This document shows positions 25,047 to 33,218 of a stretch of DNA of 64,000 bases, one piece after another. Positions within the stretch are counted from its first letter, which is position 1. Every line of letters starts with the position of its first letter. Under the pieces are notes generated by a model that was not told the origin of the DNA, made no database searches, and saw only the letters and a program-made list of their open reading frames with translations. Both the position numbers and the translations under genes were made by a program. This DNA comes from Rugosimonospora acidiphila (GTDB lineage Bacteria > Actinomycetota > Actinomycetes > Mycobacteriales > Micromonosporaceae): contig NZ_BAABJQ010000002.1 in assembly GCF_039543385.1 (NCBI RefSeq), positions 248,001-312,000 on the forward strand. The letters are read 5' to 3'.

Positions 25047-25305
25047 CTAGAAGATCGTCAGAAGAGGTACGGCACCGGCCAGGCCCGGCAGCAGCGGCCC
25101 GCGCTGCTCCCGGACCGCCACCGTGGTCACGACGGCGTCCGGGTGCAGCGGCACCGACAGGTCCGGGGGTCATGGCGCCAGAGCGCGTGGATCAGCACCG
25201 CAAGCACGGCGATCGGCTCAGCGCCGCCCATCAGCCCGGCCGACTCGGCGAACGAAGCGTCAAACTGAGGCAGCGACCTTCGAGCAAGATCGACAGTTAC
25301 GCCGC
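25047..25305 (-). pseudogene. Frameshifted 3' remnant of an unassigned gene
   Basis: On the minus strand one frame encodes VDLARRSLPQFDASFAESAG and LAVLIHALWRHD. A shift of one base near 25165 continues it as DLSVPLHPDAVVTTVAVREQ up to a TAG at 25047-25049. Together these look like the end of a real protein with one frameshift. The phrase LIHALWRHD..LSVPLHPDAVV faintly recalls C termini of TnsA-like endonucleases of actinomycete mobile elements, but this is weak. Its upstream end is cut by the IS701-like fragment on the other strand. Confidence 0.4.
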
Positions 25306-25334
25306 GAGATTGTGCACTATCTTCGATGCCGCCC

Positions 25335-25795
25335 TTCAGCGAACCCGGCAAGCCTGACCTCGCACTGGTCACCACCGACCTGACCACCCCCGCCGCCGCC
25401 GTCCTGGAACGCTACGCAAGCCGCTGGGCCATCGAGGTCGCCTTCCACGACGCCAAGAACACCACCGGCGTCGGCGAAGCCCGCAACCGCACCCGCGAAG
25501 CCGTGGAACGCACCGTGCCGTTCGGGCTCTACACCCAAAGCCTCGTCATCATCTGGTATCACCTCGCCGGGCACCACGCACACCTCGTCCGCGACCGCCG
25601 CGACCGCGCGCCCTGGTACACCACCAAGAAATATCCGTCCTACCTCGACATGATCGTCAAACTACGACGAGTCCTGATCGCCGCCCAATATGACGAGTCC
25701 TGATCGCCGCCCAATATCAGGCCGAAGTAACTGGCCAGCCGACACCCGAGGAAATCCACGCCGTACAACTGGCCTGAGCCCAGGCAGCCGCGTAA
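25335..25795 (+). pseudogene. 3' fragment of an IS701-like transposase with a frameshifting duplication and a nonsense codon
   Basis: The frame encodes the C-terminal part of a DDE transposase: LERYASRWAIEVAFHDAKN, GEARNRTREAVERTVPFGLY, APWYTTKKYPSYLDMIVKLR. A perfect 26-bp tandem duplication (25666-25717) shifts the frame and gives a premature end (AAQYDES). If one copy is removed the protein continues AAQYQAEVTGQPTPEEIHAVQLA, then meets a TGA at 25775-25777 where relatives have Trp, and then AQAAA and TAA. The 5' two thirds of the gene are missing. The element is inactive. Confidence 0.8.
25666..25717 (+). repeat. Perfect 26-bp tandem duplication inside the IS701-like remnant
   Basis: The 26-base unit starting GACGAGTCCTGATCGCC occurs at 25666-25691 and again at 25692-25717 without mismatch. 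As 26 is not a multiple of three it shifts the transposase frame. The identity of the copies points to a recent event. Confidence 0.97.
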
Positions 25796-25996
25796 CCGCG
25801 AAACTCGAGGTCACCCATGGAAACCCGAGAATTGGCACATTTGTTCGTTTTGGCCGGCCCGCGCGCAACGCGACGGATGCGTGAGTGAGCCGAGTCTTCC
25901 GGGTTCCGCTCAAAATCTCTTCGGGCGCTGTCGAATTTCGAGGAACCCGATCGACGTACTCGAGAGATCCGAGCACGGCCGACACCGGGAGACCCG

Positions 25997-26599
25997 ATGA
26001 AGCTCACCGTACAGACGTTCCTGACCCTCGACGGAGTCATGCAGTCGCCGGGCAAGCCCGATGAGGACCCCCGAGGTGGGTTCACGCACGGCGGCTGGCA
26101 GTTCCCGCTCCTGGACGACGACGCATTCCGGTACAACTCAGGGGTGATCGGCAACGCCGACGCGCTGCTTCTCGGCCGTACCACGTATGAGATCTTCGCT
26201 GGGCACTGGCCGCACGTCACCGACGAGAGCAACACGGTCGCCACGCGCCTCAACACGATCCCGAAGTACGTCGTGTCCACCACGCTCAAGTCCACCGGCT
26301 GGCACAACTCCACGGTCATCAACGAGGACATCGCCGGCAGCATCGCGAAGCTCAAGGCCGAGCCGGGCAACGAACTTCAGGTGCACGGCAGCGGGAGGCT
26401 CGCCGCGAGCCTGATGGCGAACGACCTCGTCGACGAGTACCGCCTGTGGATCAACCCAGTGGTGCTCGGCTCCGGGCAGCGGCTGTTCACCGACACGAAA
26501 CCGCTGGGGTTCCAGCTGACCGACGTCACGACCACCGGCCGCGGCGTCATCATCGCGAGCTACCGGCCGGCCGGAGCCCCGACCTACGGCTCTTTCTGA
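25997..26599 (+). CDS. Dihydrofolate reductase-fold (RibD C-terminal domain) protein
   Basis: The 200-aa protein matches the stand-alone RibD_C family: LTVQTFLTLDGVMQSPG at the N terminus, ADALLLGRTTYEIFAGHWP, the central LQVHGSGRLAASLMANDLVDEYRLWINPV, and VVLGSGQRLF. These use NAD(P)H and the DHFR fold; physiological substrates are mostly unknown. ATG 25997 follows GGGAG. It is intact between decayed genes and is followed by a 15-bp-stem hairpin. Confidence 0.9.
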   Translation: MKLTVQTFLTLDGVMQSPGKPDEDPRGGFTHGGWQFPLLDDDAFRYNSGVIGNADALLLGRTTYEIFAGHWPHVTDESNTVATRLNTIPKYVVSTTLKSTGWHNSTVINEDIAGSIAKLKAEPGNELQVHGSGRLAASLMANDLVDEYRLWINPVVLGSGQRLFTDTKPLGFQLTDVTTTGRGVIIASYRPAGAPTYGSF

Positions 26600-26623
26600 G
26601 CGGAATCGCCGACTTCCACGAGC

Positions 26624-26657
26624 GGCGTCTCGGGCTCGAACCCGAGCCCGAGACGCC
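26624..26657 (+). terminator. Perfect 15-bp hairpin between RibD_C gene and the Lrp remnant
   Basis: GGCGTCTCGGGCTCG and CGAGCCCGAGACGCC flank an AACC loop, 25 bases after the stop. It can serve both the plus-strand reductase and the opposite-strand Lrp-like gene, whose coding end it overlaps. Confidence 0.75.
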
Positions 26658-26905
26658 GTAGATGACCGAGCAACGGAAGCCGAGAATCTCGCGGCATCCG
26701 CTGAACTTGTCCATGAGGAAGGCGTGCAGGCCGTCCACGTCCGGTATGGCGACGTGGACAAGGAATTCGTCGCCGCCGGCCACGACAAACACCGACAGCA
26801 CCCCGGGCAGGTTGAGAGCGGCGAGACCGACCTCGGCGTGGTACCGGTGATCACGCCGCGTTCACGCAGCGCGCGCACGCGTTCCAGGCAGGTGGACGGC
26901 GCGCT
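26650..26905 (-). pseudogene. Lrp/AsnC-family regulator remnant, frameshifted and truncated at both ends
   Basis: On the minus strand, SAPSTCLERVRALRERGVITG is the recognition-helix part of an Lrp HTH. After one lost base near 26840 the frame resumes as HAEVGLAALNLPGVLSVFVV, then LVHVAIPDVDGLHAFLMDKF and LGFRCSVIYG, the RAM/ligand domain. The first ~35 residues of the HTH are missing; the sequence there abruptly becomes a DinB-like remnant on the other strand. It cannot make a functional regulator. Confidence 0.75.
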
Positions 26906-27084
26906 GTCACTGCTGGGGCTGATCCGACACCTCGCCGATGTGGAGCGCCGCTGGTTCCGCTGGGTACTGGCGGGTCAGCACGCGCCCGCACGGTTCTCGT
27001 CCCACGCCGATCGAGGAGTACGCCCGCCACAACGGCCACGCCGACCTGCTGCGCGAACGAATCGACGGAACCATCGGCATGTGA
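26903..27084 (+). pseudogene. DinB/DUF664-family remnant with internal deletion
   Basis: LSLLGLIRHLADVERRWFRW (from 26903) matches the first helices of DUF664/DinB-superfamily metal-dependent thiol transferases. A later frame reads PTPIEEYARHNGHADLLRER, then IDGTIGM and a stop at 27082-27084, the family's usual C terminus. The 80 or so residues between them are missing and the frames differ, so an internal deletion has occurred. The 5' end is fused to the Lrp remnant. Confidence 0.72.
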
Positions 27085-27222
27085 GCCAGCCCCGCCCCCA
27101 AGATCAGGAGAACCCGGAAATCGCACCCGCGCTGTACCGCATCGTTAGTGGAGGCCGGCACCCACCCGATCGAGCACCTTGAAACCGGGCTGCCCGCTGT
27201 GTACACACGGTAATTTCGCGGT

Positions 27223-27384
27223 ATGGGCTTCGGCGGAGGAATAGCCTGCTGCGTTGTGATCGTCGCGCTAGTGGTGATCATCCTGGTCTGGGTCTCCCGG
27301 AAGCGGCGCGGCCCGAAGCCACCGCCACCACCGCCGCCACCGGACTATCCGACGCCGCCGCAGTACCCGCCCGGCCGACGCTGA
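27223..27384 (+). CDS. Small single-pass membrane protein with a proline-rich tail (53 aa)
   Basis: ATG 27223 encodes MGFGGG, a strong transmembrane helix (IACCVVIVALVVIILVWV), the positively charged stop-transfer SRKRRGPK, eight consecutive prolines and a tail PDYPTPPQYPPGRR. The topology is N-out, C-in by the positive-inside rule. The Pro-rich tail could bind partner domains. No clear ribosome binding site is seen. Nothing similar is recognised, but membrane segment, charge and stop position make it a credible gene. Confidence 0.55.
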   Translation: MGFGGGIACCVVIVALVVIILVWVSRKRRGPKPPPPPPPPDYPTPPQYPPGRR

Positions 27385-27466
27385 CTCGACGACCGACCGG
27401 TCCTGGTGCGGCGCCGACCGCTACCACCCCTGGACCAGGTCGTCGGTGAACCGGGGGCCGCCTCCT

Positions 27467-27496
27467 CATTCGATACCGCCGCATTCGATACCGCCG
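27467..27496 (+). repeat. 15-bp perfect tandem repeat
   Basis: CATTCGATACCGCCG occurs twice directly adjacent in the intergenic region before the ABC permease end. The surrounding 285 bases (27385-27669) show no gene. Confidence 0.85.
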
Positions 27497-27669
27497 GGCG
27501 AGATCGGAAGGGCCGCTCCCGCGACCGCCCGAGTCGCCCGCCAAGACCATCGCCCGGCTCGCCGGCGGGTGGAACGACTACCGATGGGGCGGCGTACACC
27601 GACGTGGTGTCGGCGCACGCCGCCCTCGGGCGCGAGAATTCGCGGAAACGGCCCACGCTGTCCCGGCGA

Positions 27670-28461
27670 TTACTTCGGGTCGCGGTTGAACTTCGAGGCC
27701 GACCAGACGTAGCCGAGCACCGCGAGACCCAGGCACCAGACGACCGCGAGCCACCCGTTGTGGCCGATCTCGCTGCCGAGCAGCAGGCCCCGGAGGGTTT
27801 CGATGGCGGGCGTGAACGGCTGGTACTCGGCGATCGGCTGGAACCAGCCGGGCATGGCGTGGACCGGGACGAAGGCGCTGGACAGCAGCGGCAGCAGGAT
27901 CAGCGGCATCGCGTTGTTGCTGGCCGCCTCGGCGTTCGGGCTGATCAGGCCCATGCCGACGGCGATCCAGGTGAGCGCCGTGGCGAAGAGTACGAGCAGC
28001 CCGAACGCCGCCAGCCATTGCAGGACCCCGGCATCCCTGGACCGGAAGCCGATGGCCACGGCGACCGCGCCCACGAGGACCACGCTCATGACTGACTGCA
28101 GCACGCTGCCGACGACGTGCCCGACGAGCACCGAACCGCGGTGGATCGCCATCGTACGGAAACGGGCGATGATGCCCTCGTTCATGTCGTTGGCGACGGA
28201 GACCGCGGTCCCGATCACGGTGCTGCCGATGGTCATCAGCAGCAGGCCCGGGACGAGGTACCTGATGTACTCGGAGCGGCCCCCACCGCCGTCGCCGATG
28301 CCCGAGCCCATCACGTCGCCGAGGATGTAGACGAACAGCAACAGCAGCATGATCGGGGTGAGCAGCAGGTTCAGGGTGAGGGACGGATAGCGCCGGGCGT
28401 GCAGGAGGTTGCGGCGCAGCATCGTGGACGAGTCGTGGACGGCGAGGGACAGGGTGCTCAT
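27670..28461 (-). CDS. ABC-2 type transporter permease (DrrB-like)
   Basis: The 263-aa protein has six hydrophobic segments in the ABC-2 permease arrangement, including LTLNLLLTPIMLLLLFVYIL near the N terminus and a conserved GLLLMTIGSTVIGTAVSVANDMNEGIIARFR block as in DrrB-type drug exporters. ATG 28461 overlaps the stop of the upstream ATPase gene as ATGA, so the pair is translationally coupled. Together they form a two-gene exporter for a hydrophobic compound, lipid or drug. Confidence 0.9.
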   Translation of the reverse strand: MSTLSLAVHDSSTMLRRNLLHARRYPSLTLNLLLTPIMLLLLFVYILGDVMGSGIGDGGGGRSEYIRYLVPGLLLMTIGSTVIGTAVSVANDMNEGIIARFRTMAIHRGSVLVGHVVGSVLQSVMSVVLVGAVAVAIGFRSRDAGVLQWLAAFGLLVLFATALTWIAVGMGLISPNAEAASNNAMPLILLPLLSSAFVPVHAMPGWFQPIAEYQPFTPAIETLRGLLLGSEIGHNGWLAVVWCLGLAVLGYVWSASKFNRDPK

Positions 28462-29420
28462 CGGACGGCCTCCATGGCCTGGTTGGGGACGCCGGCGCCG
28501 CCGGTCAGGGCGAAGAACACGTCGTCGAGGTCGGGGGTGTGCACGGTGAGGGTGTCGGCGTCGATATCGGCGGAGTCCAGCCGGTCGAGGATGGAGCGCA
28601 GCGCGCGCTGGCTGCCGTCGCTGGGAATCTGCAACGCGAGGGCCTCGTCGTCGCGGGTGGCGTCGCGCAGCGTGAGGGCGGCGCCCTGGTACTTGGCCGG
28701 GTCCGTGAAGCAGAGCCGGACGTGCCCGCCGGGGATGAGCCGCTTCAGCTGTTCGGCGGTGCCCTCGGCGGCGATCTTGCCGTCGTTGAGCACGGCGATG
28801 CGGTCGGCGAGTTCGTCGGCCTCCTCCAGGTACTGAGTGGTGAGGAAGACGGTGGCGCCGTCGGAGACGAGCTTGCGGATGATCTGCCACATGTTGTGCC
28901 GGCTGCGGGGGTCGAGGCCGGTGGTGGGCTCGTCGAGGAAGATGATCCGCGGGTTGCCGACCAGGGTCATGGCGAGGTCGAGGCGGCGCCTCATGCCGCC
29001 GGAGTAGGTGGAGGCGGGCTTCTTCGCGGCGTCGGTGAGGTCGAAGCGCTCCAGAAGCTCGGTGGCGGCGTGGCGGCCCTCACGCTTGGACAGGCGGTGC
29101 AGGTCGCTCATGAGCAGCATGTTCTCCTCGCCGGTGATCAGGTTGTCGACGGCGGAGAACTGGCCGGTGACGCCGATCGCGGCGCGGACCGCTTGCGGGT
29201 CGGTGGCCAGGTCGTGGCCCCCGACGCGGATGTCGCCGGAGGCCGGGTCGGGGGACATGAGGGTAGAGAGGATCTTGACCGCGGTGGTCTTGCCGGCACC
29301 GTTCGGGCCGAGCAGCGAGAAGATGGTTCCTTCGGGGATGGCCAGGTCGACGCCGTCGAGTACGAGCTTGTCGCCGTAGGACTTGCGCAGCCCGTTCGCC
29401 GCGATGGCCAGATTGGTCAT
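28458..29420 (-). CDS. ABC transporter ATP-binding protein (DrrA-like)
   Basis: The 320-aa protein contains Walker A GPNGAGKTT, the ABC signature YSGGMRRRLDLAMTL, Walker B IIFLDEPTTGLD, a D-loop region and the H-loop in LTTQYLEEADELADRI. The C-terminal ~80 residues are the DUF4162-type extension usual in DrrA/daunorubicin-resistance ATPases. ATG 29420 follows AGGAGC on the minus strand. The partner permease gene overlaps by 4 bases. No regulator is adjacent. Confidence 0.94.
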   Translation of the reverse strand: MTNLAIAANGLRKSYGDKLVLDGVDLAIPEGTIFSLLGPNGAGKTTAVKILSTLMSPDPASGDIRVGGHDLATDPQAVRAAIGVTGQFSAVDNLITGEENMLLMSDLHRLSKREGRHAATELLERFDLTDAAKKPASTYSGGMRRRLDLAMTLVGNPRIIFLDEPTTGLDPRSRHNMWQIIRKLVSDGATVFLTTQYLEEADELADRIAVLNDGKIAAEGTAEQLKRLIPGGHVRLCFTDPAKYQGAALTLRDATRDDEALALQIPSDGSQRALRSILDRLDSADIDADTLTVHTPDLDDVFFALTGGAGVPNQAMEAVR

Positions 29421-29608
29421 GATGGAGTGCTCCTCAGGGGGCTGTGGGCGACGGTGTCGCCGTGGGCGGTGGTCGCGGGGGTGTTCCGGTCGGCGGCGCC
29501 GTCAGCCTGGGCCGCCGCGGCACCGGGATTTCCGGCTATTCATGACAAACTCCTCTCACCTGGCGCGCGTGGTCACCCCGAATCGGGTTGGGTTGGGGTT
29601 GGGGCGGG

Positions 29609-30415
29609 TTACGGCAGGACGAGCTCGTAGAGGCGAGTTCGCCGGATGAGGTGGAAGCCGAGGTGCTCGCGGGCGGCGAGCAGGTGCGGGTCGTCCAGGG
29701 CCCTGGCGGCCTCGATCTCGTCGATCTGTGGATGGACCTCGCGCAGCCGCTGGATCAGAGCGGCGTTGACCCAGAGGCCCAGACGCCGTCCGCGATGGTC
29801 AGGGAGCACGGCCGGCCCGTACTGGCGGGCGCGGGGCGGGGAGAGCGCACCGACGACCGCCACGGCGTAGGCCGCCAGGTCACCGTCCGCGTCCGCGGCG
29901 GTCAGCACGGCGTTACCGGGACGGCTCGGGCTGGCCAGCAGTTCCTCGACCCGGGGCGCGCGGGGAAGGTCGCCGGTCCAGTGGGTCAGGCGGTAGCCGG
30001 GGGGCTCGGCGTCGACCAACTCCCCCAGCCAGGCCTGGTGAACATCGCAGTAGGTGAGCAGGTCGTGGCGTCCGGACCGGGTGTGCCGGAAGCCATGCCG
30101 CAGGCAGAACGCCTCCCCCGGCGAGCCCGCGGCCACGTCCGCGACCAGGAGCGGCTCGGTGGCATGGGCCCGGACGGTGGCCAGGAGCCGGGAGCCGATC
30201 CCGCGACGCCGCCACTCCGGCTCCACGTACAGGCTCAGCTCGGCGGCACCCGGCTTCACGGTCTGGGCCGGATCCGGCAGAAATTCGTGCCCGAACGAGA
30301 CGACCGGGCGCAGGCTGGCGACCCCCGCCACGAAGCCGCGCGGCGCCACGGCCTGCCACCGCGAGACCCCGGAGTGATCCGGCAGCGCCACGATGTCCAT
30401 CGAGTGTTCGGTCAT
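29609..30415 (-). CDS. GNAT-family N-acetyltransferase, double domain
   Basis: The 268-aa protein carries an N-terminal GNAT domain (LSLYVEPEWRRRGIGSRLLA with the RRxGIG acetyl-CoA motif) and a second, weaker GNAT-like half (YGPAVLPDHRGRRLGLWVNA, RALDDPHLLAAREHLGFH). This mycothiol-synthase-like tandem layout is common among actinobacterial acetyltransferases. The substrate is unknown. The start is ATG 30415; the much longer open frame beyond it overlaps the divergent LysR gene and is not coding. Confidence 0.88.
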   Translation of the reverse strand: MTEHSMDIVALPDHSGVSRWQAVAPRGFVAGVASLRPVVSFGHEFLPDPAQTVKPGAAELSLYVEPEWRRRGIGSRLLATVRAHATEPLLVADVAAGSPGEAFCLRHGFRHTRSGRHDLLTYCDVHQAWLGELVDAEPPGYRLTHWTGDLPRAPRVEELLASPSRPGNAVLTAADADGDLAAYAVAVVGALSPPRARQYGPAVLPDHRGRRLGLWVNAALIQRLREVHPQIDEIEAARALDDPHLLAAREHLGFHLIRRTRLYELVLP

Positions 30416-30631
30416 GGCACTTACGATCACCCCGACCACCCGGGTGGAACAACGCGCAAGATCGAACCGCCCGATAAGCCACCGGTTATCGGTTGACACC
30501 ACACGCGGCCCGCGATGGTCGCTCCGGCCCGGGTCATGATCGCGGAGCGGCGCCCGCAGCCGTAAACTCTCGAACCGAGCAGGTCGGGGACGGGACTCGT
30601 ACGCGCGGTGACCGGAGGGAGAGACGGCCAG

Positions 30632-31582
30632 GTGGAGCTGCGCGACATCGAGATCTTCCTGGCGCTGGCCGAGGAGCTCCATTTCGGGCGTACGGCCGAA
30701 CGCCTCAGGGTGTCCCAGGCGCGGGTCAGCCAGTCGATCAAACAGCAGGAGCGCCGGATCGGCGCCGCCCTGTTCGAGCGAACCAGTCGCAGCGTACGGC
30801 TCACCCCGCTCGGCGAGCGGCTTCGCGACCGGCTCGCCGCGGGCTACGGCGAGATCATGGCAGCCCTCGACGAGGCTGCCGCCGCCGCTCGCGGGCAGGT
30901 CGGCACTCTGACCATCGGCACTTTGGGCCCTCACCACCCGGGGATCGCGGCCGTCCTCGATCTGTTCCGGCAGCGGCATCCGCAATGTGAGCTGCGCATC
31001 CGCGAAATTCTGCCCACCGACCCGTTCAGCGGGCTGCGCGCCGGCCGGATCGACATCGGACTGCTCTGGCTGCCCATCCGCGAGCCCGACCTCGCCGTCG
31101 GGCCGGACGTCTACAGCGAGGAACTGGTTCTGACTGTCGCCGCCGACCACCCCCTAGCCAGCCGGGTCCAGGTCGCAATGGAGGATCTCGGCGATTACCC
31201 GGTGGTGTATCCGGAGGGGCCGATTCCGGAGTATGTGTGGGAGGCGCACACTCCATCCGTGACGCCGGCCGGGCGACCCATCCGGCGCGGAGTCCCCGTG
31301 TCCACCCTCGAAGAGGCCCTCACGGCGATCGGCGGCGGTAGCGCCGTATCCCCCGTCGGGTTGTACAGTGTCGCCTCGCGGCTACGCCAAGACCTCACCT
31401 TTGTCCCCATCACCGATGGGCCGATCCTGCGGTACGCGCCGGTGTGGCGCAGCGCCAGTGAGACCCCGCTGGTCCGCGCCTTCGTCCAAGCCGCCAGGGA
31501 CGCGCGGACACCGGGGCAGCCGACTCGCAGCCGGGGACAGGATCTCGGTACCGGAGGCGATCGGGAGGGCGCGCGCAGGTGA
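30632..31582 (+). CDS. LysR-family transcriptional regulator
   Basis: The 316-aa protein begins with the LysR winged helix (MELRDIEIFLALAEELHFGR, then VSQARVSQSIKQQERRIGAALF and RTSRSVRLTPLGERL) and continues with the periplasmic-binding-like effector domain (about aa 95-300). GTG 30632 is the usual LysR start position; GGAGGGAGA lies 10 bases upstream, and a GTG at 30608 is less likely. It is divergent from the GNAT gene and overlaps the next gene by 4 bases, so either side may be its target. Confidence 0.92.
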   Translation: MELRDIEIFLALAEELHFGRTAERLRVSQARVSQSIKQQERRIGAALFERTSRSVRLTPLGERLRDRLAAGYGEIMAALDEAAAAARGQVGTLTIGTLGPHHPGIAAVLDLFRQRHPQCELRIREILPTDPFSGLRAGRIDIGLLWLPIREPDLAVGPDVYSEELVLTVAADHPLASRVQVAMEDLGDYPVVYPEGPIPEYVWEAHTPSVTPAGRPIRRGVPVSTLEEALTAIGGGSAVSPVGLYSVASRLRQDLTFVPITDGPILRYAPVWRSASETPLVRAFVQAARDARTPGQPTRSRGQDLGTGGDREGARR

Positions 31583-31971
31583 AATCGCTCTCCGAGTGGG
31601 AAGCGATGACCGAACGGGAGTACTTCGCGAGCATCCGCCAACGCCCGGGCATGGTCATAGGCGCCCCGCCCTCCTTCCACAAGCTGACCGCGTTCCTGAT
31701 CGGATACGACCAGCACGCCCTTCGGCACGGCGGACCGGGACTCGCCGGCTGGCACGAGTGGCTCGTCGCCCGACGCGGCCGCGGCTGTAACCACGCGTGG
31801 CCCGGCCAGGTCTTGCACATCGCGCTTCCGGACGGCTGGAAGACCCGGCAGCTTTCGGCCGAGGACGACCAGCGCGCGGTGAAGACCCTGTTCGAGCTCC
31901 TCGGCGAGTTCGCGGCCGAACGCGAAGCTACAGAAGGCGCACAATCATGGACCGCTGGTCGGTCGGGGTGA
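31579..31971 (+). CDS. Hypothetical protein, 130 aa, coupled to LysR
   Basis: The gene starts at GTG 31579, overlapping the LysR stop as GTGA. The protein (KSLSEWEAMTEREYFASIRQ at its N terminus, a Trp-rich middle GWHEWLVARRGRGCNHAWPG, helical C terminus LFELLGEFAAEREATE) is soluble, with no recognised motif. Similar small proteins are found as unnamed genes in actinomycetes. Coupling to the regulator suggests a related role. The next gene starts 1 base after its stop if the TTG start is used. Confidence 0.7.
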   Translation: MKSLSEWEAMTEREYFASIRQRPGMVIGAPPSFHKLTAFLIGYDQHALRHGGPGLAGWHEWLVARRGRGCNHAWPGQVLHIALPDGWKTRQLSAEDDQRAVKTLFELLGEFAAEREATEGAQSWTAGRSG

Positions 31972-31972
31972 G

Positions 31973-32914
31973 TTGAACGGTGAATATGCGCTCGCGAAGG
32001 TGAACTCTTCGGGATACGTTCACGGCGTGGATCATCCCGACCAAGTGGCCGCACTCGTCGCGCGGACCGAACTGAGGGAGGCGAGCGCGCCGGTACCGCT
32101 GGCCGCCGGGGCCTGGTCTACAGCCTACGCGCTGACCGTGGCCGGGGAACCCATGGTGCTGCGGGTCGGCCGGCACGGCGCGGACTTCGCTAAGGACGCG
32201 GTAGTCGCGGCGGTCGCCGGCAGCACCCTGCCGGTACCGGCGGTCACCGCCCGCGGCGAAGCCAGCGGATGGGCGTACGCCGTGTCCGAGCGGGCTACCG
32301 GCACCCCGCTCGACGATCTCGACGCGGACGGTCTCGCCGCCGCCCTGCCCGCACTGTTCGACGTTATGGACGGCATCGGTCGGATCGATGTCGGCGGCTG
32401 CAGCTACGGCCAGTGGGAGCCGGATCGCGTCGGTCCGTACCGCTCCTGGCCGGAGGCGCTGCTTGCGATCGAGCGGGAGAAGTCTCGGGTCCCTGGCTGG
32501 CGGGCGGTCTTGGCCGCCTCGCCGATCGGCATGGAGCCGTTCGAGCGGGCGCTGCACACCCTGCGCCGGCTCGCGCCGGACCTGCCGGACTTGCGTCGCA
32601 TGGTTCACAACGACCTGCTCGCCCGCAACGTACTGGTCCAGGGCGACCGGATCATGGCCGTCCTGGACTGGGGCAACGCCTCCTTCGGCGATCCGCTCTA
32701 CGACGCCGCCTGGCTGCTGTACTTCTGGCCCTGGTACCCGCAATGGTCGACGATCGACATCGAGGCCGCGATCCGCCGCCGGTGGCGGCCCGACCCGACC
32801 GCCCTTCTCGCGTACCAGATCCACATCGGCCTGGATTCGATGGCGTACTGCGCGTCGCGCGGCCGCATCGACGACGTGGCCCGCAACGCGGACGCGCTGC
32901 TCCGGCTTGCTTAA
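31973..32914 (+). CDS. Aminoglycoside phosphotransferase-fold (APH/choline-kinase-like) kinase
   Basis: The 313-aa protein shows the APH kinase core: LAAGAWSTAYALTVAGEPMV with a VLRVG strand, the catalytic loop MVHNDLLARNVLVQ and the metal-binding VLDWGNASFGDPLYDAAW. It would phosphorylate a small molecule. The frame opens at TTG 31973, but GTG 32027 (start VDHPDQVAALVARTEL) is more like related proteins. That GTG lies about 7 bases after GGATACGTT, a good -10 box, so a leaderless transcript is possible. The 289 bases after the gene contain no other gene. Confidence 0.85.
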   Translation: MNGEYALAKVNSSGYVHGVDHPDQVAALVARTELREASAPVPLAAGAWSTAYALTVAGEPMVLRVGRHGADFAKDAVVAAVAGSTLPVPAVTARGEASGWAYAVSERATGTPLDDLDADGLAAALPALFDVMDGIGRIDVGGCSYGQWEPDRVGPYRSWPEALLAIEREKSRVPGWRAVLAASPIGMEPFERALHTLRRLAPDLPDLRRMVHNDLLARNVLVQGDRIMAVLDWGNASFGDPLYDAAWLLYFWPWYPQWSTIDIEAAIRRRWRPDPTALLAYQIHIGLDSMAYCASRGRIDDVARNADALLRLA

Positions 32915-33218
32915 GCTCTGTACGAGCGACCACCGCCACCGCCACACCGTCGGCCGCCCGCCCATGCCCAAGTTGGGCTTTGATTTCGGCTCAGCCCGAA
33001 AGGTTTGCCGCGCGCCGGTGTTTCGCAGAACTTTGGTGTTGGGACCGGCAAAGGGTGTCTGTCTACCACCACTCGGGCCCGTTTAGAACGCGTTGGCCAC
33101 GCGGCCAGGGAAGGTCGCCTGGAAAGGAGTTCATCGCCCTCACGCGATTTCGCGCGATTCCGCAGATGAACTCTTGCGCCAGGTCTGACCCTGAACCCCT
33201 TCGATGGAGGAGATCGAC
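32915..33218 (+). other. Intergenic region upstream of the Gly-rich secreted protein, no gene seen
   Basis: About 300 bases of lower coding bias. No open frame looks real. It presumably carries the promoter of the 33219 gene, but no clear -35/-10 pair stands out. GGAGGAG at 33206-33212 is that gene's ribosome binding site. Confidence 0.5.

Noticed and set aside
25047..25305. Firm assignment of the remnant as a TnsA-like endonuclease
   Set aside because: Only a short C-terminal phrase is similar; kept as an unassigned pseudogene.
27085..27222. A possible tRNA or attachment site after the DinB remnant
   Set aside because: The sequence does not fold into a cloverleaf and lacks a T-arm consensus.
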